Assembly (NCBI GenBank): GCA_017399445.1
Contig: JAFQCM010000015.1
Coordinates: 1 to 50,290, forward strand
Reading direction: 5' to 3'
Source of the DNA: Lachnospiraceae bacterium
Lineage (GTDB): Bacteria; Bacillota; Clostridia; Lachnospirales; Lachnospiraceae
Length of the DNA stretch: 50,290 bases
The position numbers and the translations under genes were made by a program. Below, piece after piece: positions 1 through 9,213 of the stretch (the stretch's first letter is position 1; each line of letters starts with the position of its first letter). Under the pieces are notes generated by a model, which saw nothing but the letters and a program-made list of their open reading frames with translations, was not told where the DNA came from and did no database searches.

Positions 1-3000
1 AGTCCAGCTTGCTGTTGTACTACTTGTATTAGGTAAAATTTCTGTACCATTTACTTTAATAGAATAATAGTAAGCAGATGAATGTCCATCTTTTGCTGCT
101 ACACTTATATTTGTGGTATTTCCTACTACAAACTCTGTTCCCAAGCTACTTTCTAATTTACTAACATTAACATTTTTAAATTCTGTTACTTCATAATCAA
201 TGGATTTTTCCTGTGTAGTAACACCATCGGTTACATAAACTGTAATTTTATATTTTCCTGCGGAACCAGGTAACCAAGCTAAATCATTATATGTACTATA
301 ATCTCTTAACACCTGTGTCGTTCCATTGGATGAAGTTGCTGTATATTTATATTTTAATGTTCCCTGTGCATCTTCTGTCACAGTTTTAAAGACAACCTGC
401 TGCCCTTCTACGATGCTTCCTTCCGGACTGGCTGTTAAATTAGTAATTTTAAGACTTTTTTCTGGCTTTGCAATCTTTGTTACTTTCTTGTTGCTGTATG
501 TGTAATATCCAGTTCCAAAAGAATAATTATTACCATTATCACTGTCCCAGTTATTATTTCCATCGTTGAAACATGCGGTAAGAGATGTTGCAGTTCCTAA
601 ATCAATGGTAATTGCATAATTATATCCATCTACTTCTGAGTTAGCTTTCATTTTTACTCCAGGAACGCTTGTCCAGCTGCCATTACCGATTTTATAATGA
701 ATATTTGGATTTTCATACCCTTTGTAATAAATTGTTGTAGTTGTCTCCTCAACTTCCTTATTCTCTTTCACTACGTTATATTCACTGCAAATGCAGCTTC
801 TAAAGGTTCTTCCGGCTTCAGTTATATCTACAAAAATCTTGTATGTTCCATCCATATCCGGTGTCCATGTTCCTGTAGTTGCTGTATCCATGGTAAAATA
901 TTTATCCTTCTGGCCATATGGATAATTTCCACCCTGGGCCATAAACTTACAAGTTGCATCTGATGTGGCATCTGCCAAAGTAACTTTTAATGTAATTTTA
1001 GAATTTACCTCTGCACTATTCTTACTAAATGTATGAGAGGCTACTGTAGGTATCTTTAATACAGTATAATCTCCAATGTAGCTTCTGTGTATTTTTCCTG
1101 CATCAGTGATGTCTACAAAAATCTTATAGGTTCCATCCATATCTGGTGTCCATGTTCCAGTAGTTGCTGTATTCATGGTAAAATACTTGTCCTGCTGGCC
1201 ATATTTATAGTTGCCTCCTTGTGCAATAAATTTACATGTTGCATTTGATGAAGCACCATCAAGAGTTACGCTTAAATTAAGGCTTGAGTTTACAAATGCC
1301 TTCTCAGTACTAAATTTGTATGATGAGACGGATATTGTTCTCTCGTACTGTGCAGTTATTACTGTATCAGCTGTAATTTTTGAATAATCTTTATCCCATC
1401 CGGTAAATGCATATCCTGTTCTTGTTGGATTCTCAGGTGCTTTTGCTGATTCACCTTTGAATACCGTCTGTGTAGATAATACTTTTTCATCATAATCCTT
1501 AAATGTTACTGTATAGGAACGAGAAACATTTGTGTCAACAATATCGCCTTTTTTAACAAGCTTAATTCTAACACCTTCTATATGTCTACTGGAATCTGAT
1601 AAACCAGACTCTTCACCATTTTTTGACCAGTCTGTCCAAAAACCACCATATAAAACTGTCTGATAATATATGTCATACTTCTTTGCCAGTCCGTCAGTTA
1701 ACCTAATTGCTAAACGGTAAGTCTTATTATTTTCATTACCACATTTTGCACCATCTTGTGCCCAGCTTGTCCAGCTGTTATTCTGATACATTCTATACTG
1801 AATGCTTCCGGTAACATCATCTTTATTATTTACATTAAGCTTCATTGAGTTTAATTGATAGCACCATGTTCCACCTAAAGTAAATGCAGAATTTTCATAG
1901 CTTCCTTCTGTTTTATTTCCGTTATTATCCTTGTCTGCACTACCACTTAAAGTTTCTGTATATTGACCTAATTGGGAAACTGCAGCTTCTGTTTCAGCTT
2001 CAACCAAACTGCTGGCTGAACCTTTTTTCAATAATTGTACCTGCAATCCTTCTACACATTTGTTACTTGAACCATCTCCTGCTGTCTGACCATTCACTGC
2101 CCATCCATACCATTTTCCACCATATACGACGGTTTTATAACATATATCATATTTTTCAGCCAAATCTCCTGTAAGCTTAATTTCTACATACTGAATATTA
2201 TTGTTTCCATCTCCACATACTGCTCCGTCAGATACCCAGTTTGTCCATGCACCATTTTGATATGCACGATACTGTATACTTCCTGAAACTGATTTATTTT
2301 GTACACCTAATTTAAACCATTTTAATGCATACCATGAGGTAGCTCCCATTTTTAATATATTATCATTATATTCTGGTGATGTATCTTCTCCATTAGAATC
2401 TTTTCCTGAACCACCTGTTAATGTTTCACTACATGTTCCATAATCTAGATTTCCAGATACATTATCCTCATTTAACTTAGCCATCAGATTATCTTTTGGT
2501 ATCAGAGTAATCTTTACTCCTTCAACACGTCTGTCTGAAGCACCGGATTTTTCACCATTTGCTGTCCAACCACTCCATGTTCCACCATATACTATCGTTT
2601 TGTAACAAACATCATATCTTTCAGACAAACCTCCTGTAAGTCTTATTTGCACATAATTTGTATCATAAGAATTGTTTCCACACAATTCACCATCTGATGC
2701 CCAGTCTGTCCATTTTCCATTTTGGTATACTCTGTATTCTATTCCGCCCCGGCAGGTATTGTTGCTTACATTCAATTTGAAAGACTTCAAATTATAGCAC
2801 CAGGAAGCTCCTAATGTTAATATATCATTTTCATAAACACCATTCGTTTCATTTCCATTTACATCTACACCAGATGTTCCTGATAATGTTTCCACATTGC
2901 TTAATAAAAATACATTACTATTACCATTTAACTTTGTTCCGCCTTCATCCAGTTGAGCCGTATAAGTATATTCTGTATTACCACCCTTACTCTTAATTTG

Positions 3001-4416
3001 AAGACGTTTTACTGTAAGTGGATTAGAATCTTCTTTACTATCATATACTGCTGCAGTCCATGTATAGTTCTTCAGAGTACTTGGTGTAATATCACTAATT
3101 ACATTATCAAGATCAATTACTATGTTTGCGTCTGTTGCACTTGTGGAACCATCCCACGCATAATCTCCATTTGGGTTGATATTAAGTCCTAACACATTAT
3201 CACTTATATTTTCTATTAACACTGGAAAGGTATAACTTGAAATTTTTCCAGTATCATTATTTCTTGCATTCAAGACAAGTTTCATTTGTCTACGAGCTGC
3301 AGTATTTACTGTTACATAGCACAGACACCCCGAATTATCATTTTCACGTAACTCAACATATCGTAAACTATCGCCCATCATAAATGAAATTCTATCTTTT
3401 CCACCAATTTGTTTACTAACACCACTCACTTGGGATTCTTTATTAAATGCATCATAAGAAACCCATATAAAACCATTATTTTCCCAACCATCACCATATG
3501 AATTGGCAACTTTAAAGGCTCCTTTTTCTGCATCTTCAGCTTTTCCATTTCCATTAATGTCTACCCAAATTCTGTCATCATAACCAACGATGACCATAAC
3601 ATGACCACCCTCAGCCCCATAACAACCAGTAATTATAGATTCTCCCTTACATGTCTCTGATGAAACTTTTCCATATTGAAAGGAGTTAGCATATGTAGCA
3701 CAAGCAAGTAATTTACCTTCATTCAATTTCGCTTTCATAGCGTTTAAGCTACTGTCAGATATAGAACTAATAACCGCATCTTCTTCTCCATAAGTTGGCA
3801 ATGCTTTATATTCTTTTACTCTATGATTTAATGCATCTAACCAAACATCATCTGTTGTATAAAAAACATTACGTTTATTATTGTCAAATTCCTTATCATT
3901 GCCTTCCTTAAAGTAGGACCACTTTCCAATGGTAGGTACACCTAACTGCGTCATAAGACTAAAAGTATCCAATCCGGTTGGCTGTGCATTAGCTACTTCC
4001 ATCCATGAATATGTTGCTAATGGATTCAAACAATTTTCTGGTGTGGAAGCAATCCCTTTGCTTTGATTAATCGCATAACTTGCTGTAGTATAAATAAATG
4101 CATAAGATTGACATGAACCAAGCGGATTTTGATTTAAAATTTTTGGGAAATACGGTGACTCACTCAAATCTACAAACGCTTTTCCATTGCTTGCAACTGC
4201 TGCCGCTTCCACGACATATTCTGCTTCTTCTTCCTCAGACATCGTAAAAAAATCCTTGATTTCTTCCTCACTTACTGTGGCATACTCATTTCCCTGTGAT
4301 GCAGTTGTAGTTTCTGCCCTACTTGTCACTGAAAATGTCAGCAATGTACTGAAAGCCGTAACTGTTGCCATACATGTTACCAAGGCTTTCCATAACTTTT
4401 TATCCTTTTTTCTCAT
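1..4416 (-). CDS. Secreted papain-like (C1A) cysteine protease with ChW-like, InlB-type and carbohydrate-binding repeats (3' end outside window)
   Basis: The frame is open from the ATG at 4416 to the window edge (1472 codons, no stop), so the C-terminus is missing. AGAGG precedes the start. A signal peptide covers about residues 1-34. The peptidase domain (about 68-330) shows the C1A triad: Cys102 in a GSCQSYAF motif, His272 in GGHVMVIVGYDD and Asn305 in NSYGDGWENNGFIWVSYD. Next come a beta-rich stretch (to about 500), three blocks of Trp-rich repeats resembling clostridial hydrophobic W repeats (about 520-955; YRxYQNxxWTxW and YGGxWxxW), and an InlB-type B repeat (about 966-1025, ending in GYAFTGWDKDY). 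Two near-identical modules of roughly 90 residues follow (about 1027-1210), then a CBM25/26-like starch-binding module (about 1220-1310, Trp1248) and triple-tyrosine-like domains. The protein probably sits at the surface and cleaves proteins or peptides while bound to wall or glycan; the substrate is unknown. Confidence 0.85.
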   Translation of the reverse strand, partial: MRKKDKKLWKALVTCMATVTAFSTLLTFSVTSRAETTTASQGNEYATVSEEEIKDFFTMSEEEEAEYVVEAAAVASNGKAFVDLSESPYFPKILNQNPLGSCQSYAFIYTTASYAINQSKGIASTPENCLNPLATYSWMEVANAQPTGLDTFSLMTQLGVPTIGKWSYFKEGNDKEFDNNKRNVFYTTDDVWLDALNHRVKEYKALPTYGEEDAVISSISDSSLNAMKAKLNEGKLLACATYANSFQYGKVSSETCKGESIITGCYGAEGGHVMVIVGYDDRIWVDINGNGKAEDAEKGAFKVANSYGDGWENNGFIWVSYDAFNKESQVSGVSKQIGGKDRISFMMGDSLRYVELRENDNSGCLCYVTVNTAARRQMKLVLNARNNDTGKISSYTFPVLIENISDNVLGLNINPNGDYAWDGSTSATDANIVIDLDNVISDITPSTLKNYTWTAAVYDSKEDSNPLTVKRLQIKSKGGNTEYTYTAQLDEGGTKLNGNSNVFLLSNVETLSGTSGVDVNGNETNGVYENDILTLGASWCYNLKSFKLNVSNNTCRGGIEYRVYQNGKWTDWASDGELCGNNSYDTNYVQIRLTGGLSERYDVCYKTIVYGGTWSGWTANGEKSGASDRRVEGVKITLIPKDNLMAKLNEDNVSGNLDYGTCSETLTGGSGKDSNGEDTSPEYNDNILKMGATSWYALKWFKLGVQNKSVSGSIQYRAYQNGAWTNWVSDGAVCGDGNNNIQYVEIKLTGDLAEKYDICYKTVVYGGKWYGWAVNGQTAGDGSSNKCVEGLQVQLLKKGSASSLVEAETEAAVSQLGQYTETLSGSADKDNNGNKTEGSYENSAFTLGGTWCYQLNSMKLNVNNKDDVTGSIQYRMYQNNSWTSWAQDGAKCGNENNKTYRLAIRLTDGLAKKYDIYYQTVLYGGFWTDWSKNGEESGLSDSSRHIEGVRIKLVKKGDIVDTNVSRSYTVTFKDYDEKVLSTQTVFKGESAKAPENPTRTGYAFTGWDKDYSKITADTVITAQYERTISVSSYKFSTEKAFVNSSLNLSVTLDGASSNATCKFIAQGGNYKYGQQDKYFTMNTATTGTWTPDMDGTYKIFVDITDAGKIHRSYIGDYTVLKIPTVASHTFSKNSAEVNSKITLKVTLADATSDATCKFMAQGGNYPYGQKDKYFTMDTATTGTWTPDMDGTYKIFVDITEAGRTFRSCICSEYNVVKENKEVEETTTTIYYKGYENPNIHYKIGNGSWTSVPGVKMKANSEVDGYNYAITIDLGTATSLTACFNDGNNNWDSDNGNNYSFGTGYYTYSNKKVTKIAKPEKSLKITNLTASPEGSIVEGQQVVFKTVTEDAQGTLKYKYTATSSNGTTQVLRDYSTYNDLAWLPGSAGKYKITVYVTDGVTTQEKSIDYEVTEFKNVNVSKLESSLGTEFVVGNTTNISVAAKDGHSSAYYYSIKVNGTEILPNTSSTTASWT

Positions 4417-4602
4417 AATAATCCTCTTTCTGTAATATGTTGCATGAATATTACATTTTTTAATTTCATTTTATAACAATTTCTCGCACGTAGAGTTCCC
4501 CTATTCCTCCTCTTATCTTTATTATGCAACTTAATATATCTTAACATAATATTAATAATTTTAAAATACTTTTTTAACCAAAAGTTTAAATTAAAGAAAC
4601 AT

Positions 4603-4682
4603 TTTCGCCATGGTATGATGTTCAAGTGCATTATGCTAGCATAAAATGCACTTAAACATCATATCATGAGCGAAACTGTTAC
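4603..4682. repeat. Hairpin repeat copy A (internally short member of the GTAAC-ended family)
   Basis: A near-perfect palindrome occupies 4603-4675. Its arms begin TTTCGC and end GCGAAA, with the core AAGTGCATTATGC / GCATAAAATGCACTT. It ends CTGTTAC at 4676-4682, as the copies at 12387-12548 and 39876-40031 do. The outer stem sequence differs from those copies but still pairs. Copy A lacks the roughly 80-bp second module present in the other two. It lies in the 348-bp gap between the divergent protease gene and spmB; nothing else was recognised in that gap. Confidence 0.75.
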
Positions 4683-4764
4683 AAATTAACAGAAGAAAAC
4701 CTTGCATAAATCCTCTTCCCCTTCTCATACAATACATATAAGCAAACCAACAGGAACACACCAT

Positions 4765-5292
4765 ATGAACATACTAGTCACCATTTCCAATATGATAATA
4801 CCACTGGTGATTTTTTACATTATCGCCATGGGAATTTTGAATAAGCAGGACGTATATAGCGAATTTATTGAAGGTGCCGAAGATGGTTTTAAGACCGTAG
4901 TAAAGATTATGCCTACACTGGTAGGACTTATGATGGGAGTGGGAATTTTAAGGGCATCGGGCTTTTTTGATATGCTTTCCACAGTAATCCAACCGGTTAC
5001 AAACCTGATTGGATTTCCCGCAGAATTACTGCCCCTTGCTATTGTAAAAATGTTTTCTTCTTCTGCAGCAACTGGAATTGCGTTGGATATTTTTAAAGAA
5101 TTTGGAACAGATTCTTATCTGGGGCTGGTTACTTCTATTATGTTAAGTTGTACGGAAACAATTTTTTATACTATGTCTGTATATTTTCTGGCAGCAAAAG
5201 TGACTAAAACTCGCTGGACACTGGCTGGGGCACTAATCAGTACTATTACAGGTATTGCTGCAAGTGTGGTGCTGGCTGGAATGATGGTATAG
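4765..5292 (+). CDS. spmB: Spore maturation protein B (nucleoside-recognition/Gate domain membrane protein)
   Basis: This is a 175-residue integral membrane protein that matches SpmB in length and pattern. It has an N-terminal membrane helix (about residues 5-22), then EGAEDGFKTVVKIMPTLVG, characteristic of SpmB, and three or four further hydrophobic segments with FSSSAATG and CTETIFYTM. SpmB works with SpmA in dehydration of the spore core. I chose the ATG at 4765 (preceded by AGGAA) over an upstream in-frame ATG at 4702, because the extra 21 residues are polar, low-complexity and atypical. It stands alone; its usual partner spmA lies about 34 kb away at 39141-39791 on the other strand. That separation is unusual, since the two normally form an operon. 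Confidence 0.88.
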   Translation: MNILVTISNMIIPLVIFYIIAMGILNKQDVYSEFIEGAEDGFKTVVKIMPTLVGLMMGVGILRASGFFDMLSTVIQPVTNLIGFPAELLPLAIVKMFSSSAATGIALDIFKEFGTDSYLGLVTSIMLSCTETIFYTMSVYFLAAKVTKTRWTLAGALISTITGIAASVVLAGMMV

Positions 5293-5339
5293 CAGAAACC
5301 ATTTGACAAACTTTTTCATTAATGATATTATTTATCAAT

Positions 5340-5515
5340 AAAATTCCCATGAGGGAGTAGCAAGCGTATAACGTAGCAAGTCAACATACTGGTCCTGAAA
5401 GCCTGGCTTGTTTTAAATTGCGAGACTCATGTATAACTGCAATGCTATACATGAAGTCTATCTATTTTCACATATTACCCAAGTACAGTTTTGCCGCTGT
5501 ACTTGGGTTTTTTAT
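5340..5515 (+). promoter_or_regulatory. Manganese (yybP-ykoY) riboswitch with terminator
   Basis: The stretch contains GAGGGAGTAGC at 5351-5361 and GCGAGACTCATGTAT near 5420, the two conserved internal loops of the yybP-ykoY Mn2+ aptamer. A strong intrinsic terminator follows: ACCCAAGTACAG at 5477-5488 pairs with CTGTACTTGGGT at 5497-5508, then a T run. It sits about 55 nt upstream of mntP, a classic target. In this class Mn2+ binding favours antitermination and switches on the exporter. The assignment is from motif recognition, without a covariance search. Confidence 0.88.
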
Positions 5516-5567
5516 ATTTCACATTTTTAAACGATTTCACACATACATTAGTTTAGGAGGACGAAAG

Positions 5568-6152
5568 ATGGAATGGAACTTATTATTTTTCTTTAACAGC
5601 GTATTACTTGGAGTTGGTCTTGCCATGGATGCATTTTCTGTATCTCTCGCCAATGGATTAAATGAACCTGACATGCGGAAGAAAAAGATGTGCGGTATTG
5701 CTGGTGTCTTCGGATTTTTTCAGGCACTAATGCCTATGATTGGTTGGATCTGTGTACATATTATTGTTCAACATTTCAAGGTATTTGAGAAATTTATTCC
5801 ATGGATTGCTCTCATATTACTTCTTTATATTGGCGGAAGTTTGTTACAGGAAGGAATAAAAAATGCCGAAGAGGAAGAAGAGAAACCTGGAGTAGGTCTG
5901 ACTGCACTTTTGATACAAGGAATTGCCACTTCCATTGATGCTTTATCTGTTGGATTTACTATATCAGAATACGGCTTTATTATGGCACTGGTTTGTGCAT
6001 CCATTATTGCTGTAGTAACCTTTATTATTTCTATGATTGGACTTATCATTGGGAAAAAATTTGGAACAAAACTATCTAATAAAGCTTCCATACTTGGTGG
6101 AGTGATCTTGATCTTAATTGGAATAGAAATATTTGTAACCGGTATATTTTAA
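5568..6152 (+). CDS. mntP: Manganese efflux pump MntP
   Basis: This is a 194-residue polytopic membrane protein of the MntP/YebN family (old DUF204), which exports Mn2+. It shows the two family repeats, each with a conserved acidic helix: GLAMDAFSVSLANGL near residue 20 and GIATSIDALSVGFTISEYG near residue 125, separated by a charged loop of glutamates and lysines (NAEEEEEKPG). About six membrane segments are visible. I chose the ATG at 5568 because TTAGGAGGACGAAAG lies directly before it; an upstream extension to 5418 would translate through the riboswitch terminator. The gene is controlled by the preceding Mn riboswitch, so family, length and regulation agree. Confidence 0.95.
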   Translation: MEWNLLFFFNSVLLGVGLAMDAFSVSLANGLNEPDMRKKKMCGIAGVFGFFQALMPMIGWICVHIIVQHFKVFEKFIPWIALILLLYIGGSLLQEGIKNAEEEEEKPGVGLTALLIQGIATSIDALSVGFTISEYGFIMALVCASIIAVVTFIISMIGLIIGKKFGTKLSNKASILGGVILILIGIEIFVTGIF

Positions 6153-6168
6153 ATCACAAAACCTTCAT

Positions 6169-6197
6169 TTGCATAAACCTTTCTCCTATGGTATGCT
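6169..6197 (+). promoter_or_regulatory. Sigma-A-type promoter of zinc-ribbon gene copy 1
   Basis: The -35 TTGCAT (6169-6174) and -10 TATGCT (6192-6197) are separated by 17 bp. They lie about 50 bp before the start at 6248. The second gene copy at 25703 retains the -35 region but has lost this -10. Confidence 0.6.
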
Positions 6198-6247
6198 AAA
6201 CTTAGTTTTTACGGATTATTAAAAATTCCTAAGGAGAAGGTATGACT

Positions 6248-6541
6248 ATGAATCGTTGTTGTTTATGTAATGCAGAATTTAGTGCTAATTTTAAAGGAGC
6301 AAGTCTGGCTCCTCATTTAAAGGATGCCAGACTCTGTCTGAAATGTGCCCATGCAGTAAGAATCCTGACAAAATTTGATGCAAAGGACCAAGATACTTAT
6401 GAAGAAAATTTTTATTACCTTCATAAAAAATTAATTATCAATAAATACCCAAAGGAAATTACTCAGGTACTTTTTGACATTTTAAAAGACATTACTACTT
6501 ATGGGGAATATTTACAGAAAAAGTCCGAACTTCAGCAGTAA
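6248..6541 (+). CDS. Small zinc-ribbon-like protein, copy 1 (unknown function)
   Basis: I do not recognise this 97-residue protein. The N-terminus carries two CxxC pairs (Cys4/Cys7 and Cys30/Cys33), consistent with a structural zinc site. The rest is charged and looks helical (about residues 34-97), ending KKSE-L-QQ. A paralogue at 25703-25996 differs at 8 of 97 positions, so the pair comes from a recent duplication. The start at 6248 is preferred to the in-frame ATG at 6242, because GGAGAAGG at 6233-6240 is better spaced and the paralogue starts at the same residue. It has its own promoter at 6169-6197 and a terminator at 6585-6625. A regulatory or nucleic-acid-binding role is possible but unproven. 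Confidence 0.75.
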   Translation: MNRCCLCNAEFSANFKGASLAPHLKDARLCLKCAHAVRILTKFDAKDQDTYEENFYYLHKKLIINKYPKEITQVLFDILKDITTYGEYLQKKSELQQ

Positions 6542-6584
6542 AACTTTTTCTAAAATTCTTAAAGAAACTCTTTTGTTGTTTTAT

Positions 6585-6625
6585 AAATAACCAGACAAAT
6601 TATCTGTTATTCTGTCTGGTTATTT
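6585..6625. terminator. Bidirectional terminator between the zinc-ribbon gene and ureD
   Basis: AAATAACCAGACA (6585-6597) pairs perfectly with TGTCTGGTTATTT (6613-6625). It sits between two convergent genes, so it can serve both the zinc-ribbon gene and the urease operon. Confidence 0.85.
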
Positions 6626-6633
6626 CCAAAATA

Positions 6634-7395
6634 CTATACCAACTTTGCCATTTTCTGAAACACATCATATATTTGTTCCCCTGACATAGCAAGAACTCTT
6701 ACCACAATCCCACTATCACAAGCAGAAACTCCAAAAAGTCCTGTTTCTTTTGAAAATTGCTCTCTTATAGTTTCTATCAGTTTCTGCTCTTCTTCCCGAC
6801 TTTTCATATGTAGATACAACATTCCGTTATGAGTATAGGAATTCCACATTCCCAGCTTATTATAATGAAATTTTTTCGGAAAAATCAGAGTATGGTCTGC
6901 AAACACAAGTTTGTCTTCTACATAAATCTTTGTTTTACTTTCATACCGTTTCATCTGAAAATATTCTCCCATTCCGGTTCTTCCACAGGTAAAAATATCT
7001 CCATACAAAAAAACCGCATCCTCTTTCAAATGTACCTTGGTTTCGCTTAAAAAATCACTGCCTCCGAAGGGAATCATAGGATAAGGAAGATACTTTACTT
7101 TTGTCTTAGAATCTACCTGTATATCCAAATTTTTTACCGTCGGATTACCTTTGGTACGAAATACTTTTTCATAACTTTGGGAAAGATAAGTTACATCCGA
7201 ATTTTCACCAAATACTAATTTCCCCTGAAAACAATCTCCATCCAACATCCCTGCAGATGCTGACATTAACATAATATCAATATGCTGTCCTTCTTTAAAA
7301 GGAGACATTATTTTATAAGGTGATGTAAAATATACATCTTTTATATAGGTTCCGTTTTGCCCTGACTGAGTTTCTAAATACAACTGACTTTTCAT
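6634..7395 (-). CDS. ureD: Urease accessory protein UreD (UreH)
   Basis: This 253-residue protein is a member of the UreD/UreH family, the scaffold that binds apo-urease and, with UreF and UreG, delivers Ni2+ and CO2 to the active site. Typical landmarks are an early YFTSPYKI, the SASAGMLDGD segment near residue 50, TYLSQSYEKVF, the motif LPYPMIPF and FTCGRTGMGE in the middle. It is the last gene of the operon. Its ATG overlaps the ureG stop (TAATG), which suggests translational coupling. Its length is near the usual 250-280. No membrane or signal segment is seen, so it acts in the cytoplasm. Confidence 0.93.
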   Translation of the reverse strand: MKSQLYLETQSGQNGTYIKDVYFTSPYKIMSPFKEGQHIDIMLMSASAGMLDGDCFQGKLVFGENSDVTYLSQSYEKVFRTKGNPTVKNLDIQVDSKTKVKYLPYPMIPFGGSDFLSETKVHLKEDAVFLYGDIFTCGRTGMGEYFQMKRYESKTKIYVEDKLVFADHTLIFPKKFHYNKLGMWNSYTHNGMLYLHMKSREEEQKLIETIREQFSKETGLFGVSACDSGIVVRVLAMSGEQIYDVFQKMAKLV

Positions 7396-8003
7396 TAAAG
7401 TCCCTCAAATAATACATCTTTTTTTATCCAGGAAATCACTTCATCTACTCCCTCTAAAGTCATTAGATTGGTAAACAAATATTTCCTTCCTTGACGCATT
7501 CTTTCAGAATCTGCCGCCATAACATTCAAATCAGCTCCTACCAAAGGTGCCAAGTCAGTTTTATTAATAATCAGCAAATCGGAACGTGTGACTCCCGGGC
7601 CGCCTTTTCTTGGGATTTTTTCCCCCTGTGCCACATCAATAACATAAATAGAGGCATCTGCCAAATCCGGACTAAATGTAGCAGATAAATTATCACCGCC
7701 ACTTTCAATGAAAATAATCTGCACTTCTGGAAAACGTTCTGCCATCTCTTCTACTGCCTCTAAATTCATAGAACAGTCTTCTCTAATGGCAGTATGAGGA
7801 CACCCCCCTGTTTCCACTCCCATAATCCGTTCCGGTGGCAGTGCAGAATTTTTCACCAGAAATTCGGCATCTTCTTTTGTATAAATATCATTTGTAATAA
7901 CACAAACACTATATTCCTTAGACATAATTCTCGTAAGTCGCTCAATTAGCGCTGTTTTTCCAGAGCCTACCGGACCTCCAATGCCAATTTTTACATAACT
8001 CAT
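7395..8003 (-). CDS. ureG: Urease accessory GTPase UreG
   Basis: This 202-residue SIMIBI-class GTPase powers nickel insertion into urease. The P-loop GGPVGSGKT lies at residues 9-17. The nickel-binding Cys-Pro-His appears in [15 protein letters not shown] around residues 63-77. [13 protein letters not shown] and the guanine-recognition motif NKTDL are also present. Length and all key motifs match the family. It follows ureF by about 42 nt and overlaps ureD by one base. It is cytoplasmic and works as a complex with UreD and UreF, with UreE as nickel donor. Confidence 0.97.
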   Translation of the reverse strand: MSYVKIGIGGPVGSGKTALIERLTRIMSKEYSVCVITNDIYTKEDAEFLVKNSALPPERIMGVETGGCPHTAIREDCSMNLEAVEEMAERFPEVQIIFIESGGDNLSATFSPDLADASIYVIDVAQGEKIPRKGGPGVTRSDLLIINKTDLAPLVGADLNVMAADSERMRQGRKYLFTNLMTLEGVDEVISWIKKDVLFEGL

Positions 8004-8045
8004 ATTTTCCTGCCTCCAGACTTTCTATATTTTAACTCATAAACT

Positions 8046-8726
8046 TTAACTCATATAAAGCCTTGAATATAACATCTCATGATTCATTGCTTCAATATCA
8101 AATTCTGTTCCACCTACACCTAGATCTTCCATTTGTATTTTTGCTGCTTCTATAATACATTGTTCCACCTTTGTAAGCTGTTCATTTAAGATTTTCTGCC
8201 CTAACATCTGACTTAAGGGAATGGTTTTTACTCCATTCGTTACAATGGCAGACAACTGGCTATAGGTGTAAATGGATGCCGCCACTTCTCTTTCCAGCCC
8301 TATCTCTTTCCCATAAAGTCCTACTGCAATGGCATGATTGCCTTGACATTGACCACTTTCTATCCATTGGCTGTACTGCTGTAATTTTTCATACGCAGCA
8401 ATTTTTTCAAAAGTTTTCAAAAAACGACTGCACAGTTTTCGAGTTCCTGACCGTATTTCCATAGGATTTTTTAATGCCATGGAGTATTCATCCAGTTTTT
8501 GAATATAATTTTTATCTTCGCTGTGGTGGTAAGCAAGCATCATAGTTCCTAAATCGTTGTAAGGTAAAATTTCTAAGAAACTTTCCATGTATTCTGTAAG
8601 GTCTTTTTCTGACTTTAACTTTTCCTTGCAGACAAAGGTTTCCAGTCCATTTGATAAGGTATAGGTTCCTATAGGAAACAGACTGTCACTGACCTGTATC
8701 ATCTGTAAAATAGATAGGCTATTCAT
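8046..8726 (-). CDS. ureF: Urease accessory protein UreF
   Basis: This 226-residue all-helical UreF bridges UreD and UreG and helps gate GTP hydrolysis during metallocentre assembly. Typical features are MIQVSDSLFPIGTYTLSNGLE at the N-terminus and SQLSAIVTNGVKTIPLSQ in the second half. I chose the ATG at 8726, which overlaps the end of ureE by 8 nt and has AGGA seven bases upstream. The longer frame from 8756 would start inside the ureE His-rich tail, and its extra residues are just that tail read in another frame. The overlap suggests coupled translation. Confidence 0.93.
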   Translation of the reverse strand: MNSLSILQMIQVSDSLFPIGTYTLSNGLETFVCKEKLKSEKDLTEYMESFLEILPYNDLGTMMLAYHHSEDKNYIQKLDEYSMALKNPMEIRSGTRKLCSRFLKTFEKIAAYEKLQQYSQWIESGQCQGNHAIAVGLYGKEIGLEREVAASIYTYSQLSAIVTNGVKTIPLSQMLGQKILNEQLTKVEQCIIEAAKIQMEDLGVGGTEFDIEAMNHEMLYSRLYMS

Positions 8727-9180
8727 GGCTGTGTCCTGCCCCATGACTGTGTCCATGGGCTTTACATTCTATAAAATCAGTAAATTTCTCCTCTGTCTCT
8801 TCTGCCTGAAAGCCTAGCTTTTTCAAATATTCGAAGGTCGGCAGATCAAACGGCACTCTGACCACATTATCTTGAATTTGTAAGGACAAATGACGGTTTC
8901 CCAGTTCAAATCCTAATCTTCCCATTTCCTGCATAGAATTTACCTGAATTTTAATCAGGTGTTCCGTCTGTAATTCCACCACATAAATTACATTATCTTT
9001 TTTTCCAATAATATCTCCCTCTTTTAAAGGTTCTTGTATACACACACCAATGGTTTCACCATCTTCTGCTGTTTTGGCAATACGTTTTTTCTCCAATTCA
9101 AACCAAGCAAATTTTATTTTTACAATTTGACATTCTTCCTGCCATGTTGCTATATTTCCCAATACCTTATCTGCAATCAT
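8719..9180 (-). CDS. ureE: Urease accessory nickel chaperone UreE
   Basis: This 153-residue UreE has an N-terminal peptide-binding domain (about residues 1-72), a C-terminal metal-binding domain with GNRHLSLQI near residue 100, and a His-rich tail, HGHSHGAGHSHE. The conserved histidine in GNRH and the tail bind Ni2+ for transfer to UreG. It lies between ureC and ureF, the standard order. The tail is short compared with that of Klebsiella UreE but clearly present. Confidence 0.95.
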   Translation of the reverse strand: MIADKVLGNIATWQEECQIVKIKFAWFELEKKRIAKTAEDGETIGVCIQEPLKEGDIIGKKDNVIYVVELQTEHLIKIQVNSMQEMGRLGFELGNRHLSLQIQDNVVRVPFDLPTFEYLKKLGFQAEETEEKFTDFIECKAHGHSHGAGHSHE

Positions 9181-9213
9181 CAGATTCCTCCTTTTTGTTA
9201 AATAACTTGATAA

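Noticed and set aside
790..1330. Repeats in the surface protease that might suggest a CRISPR-like array
   Set aside because: They are two long in-frame coding repeats, not short repeats with unique spacers.
697..3192. Several plus-strand ORFs of 60-96 codons
   Set aside because: They are antisense to the continuous protease frame, are His/Tyr/Phe-rich, lack ribosome sites and show no domain.
4413..4631. A 72-codon minus-strand ORF upstream of the protease
   Set aside because: It overlaps the protease start and the palindromic repeat; the composition is atypical and there is no ribosome site.
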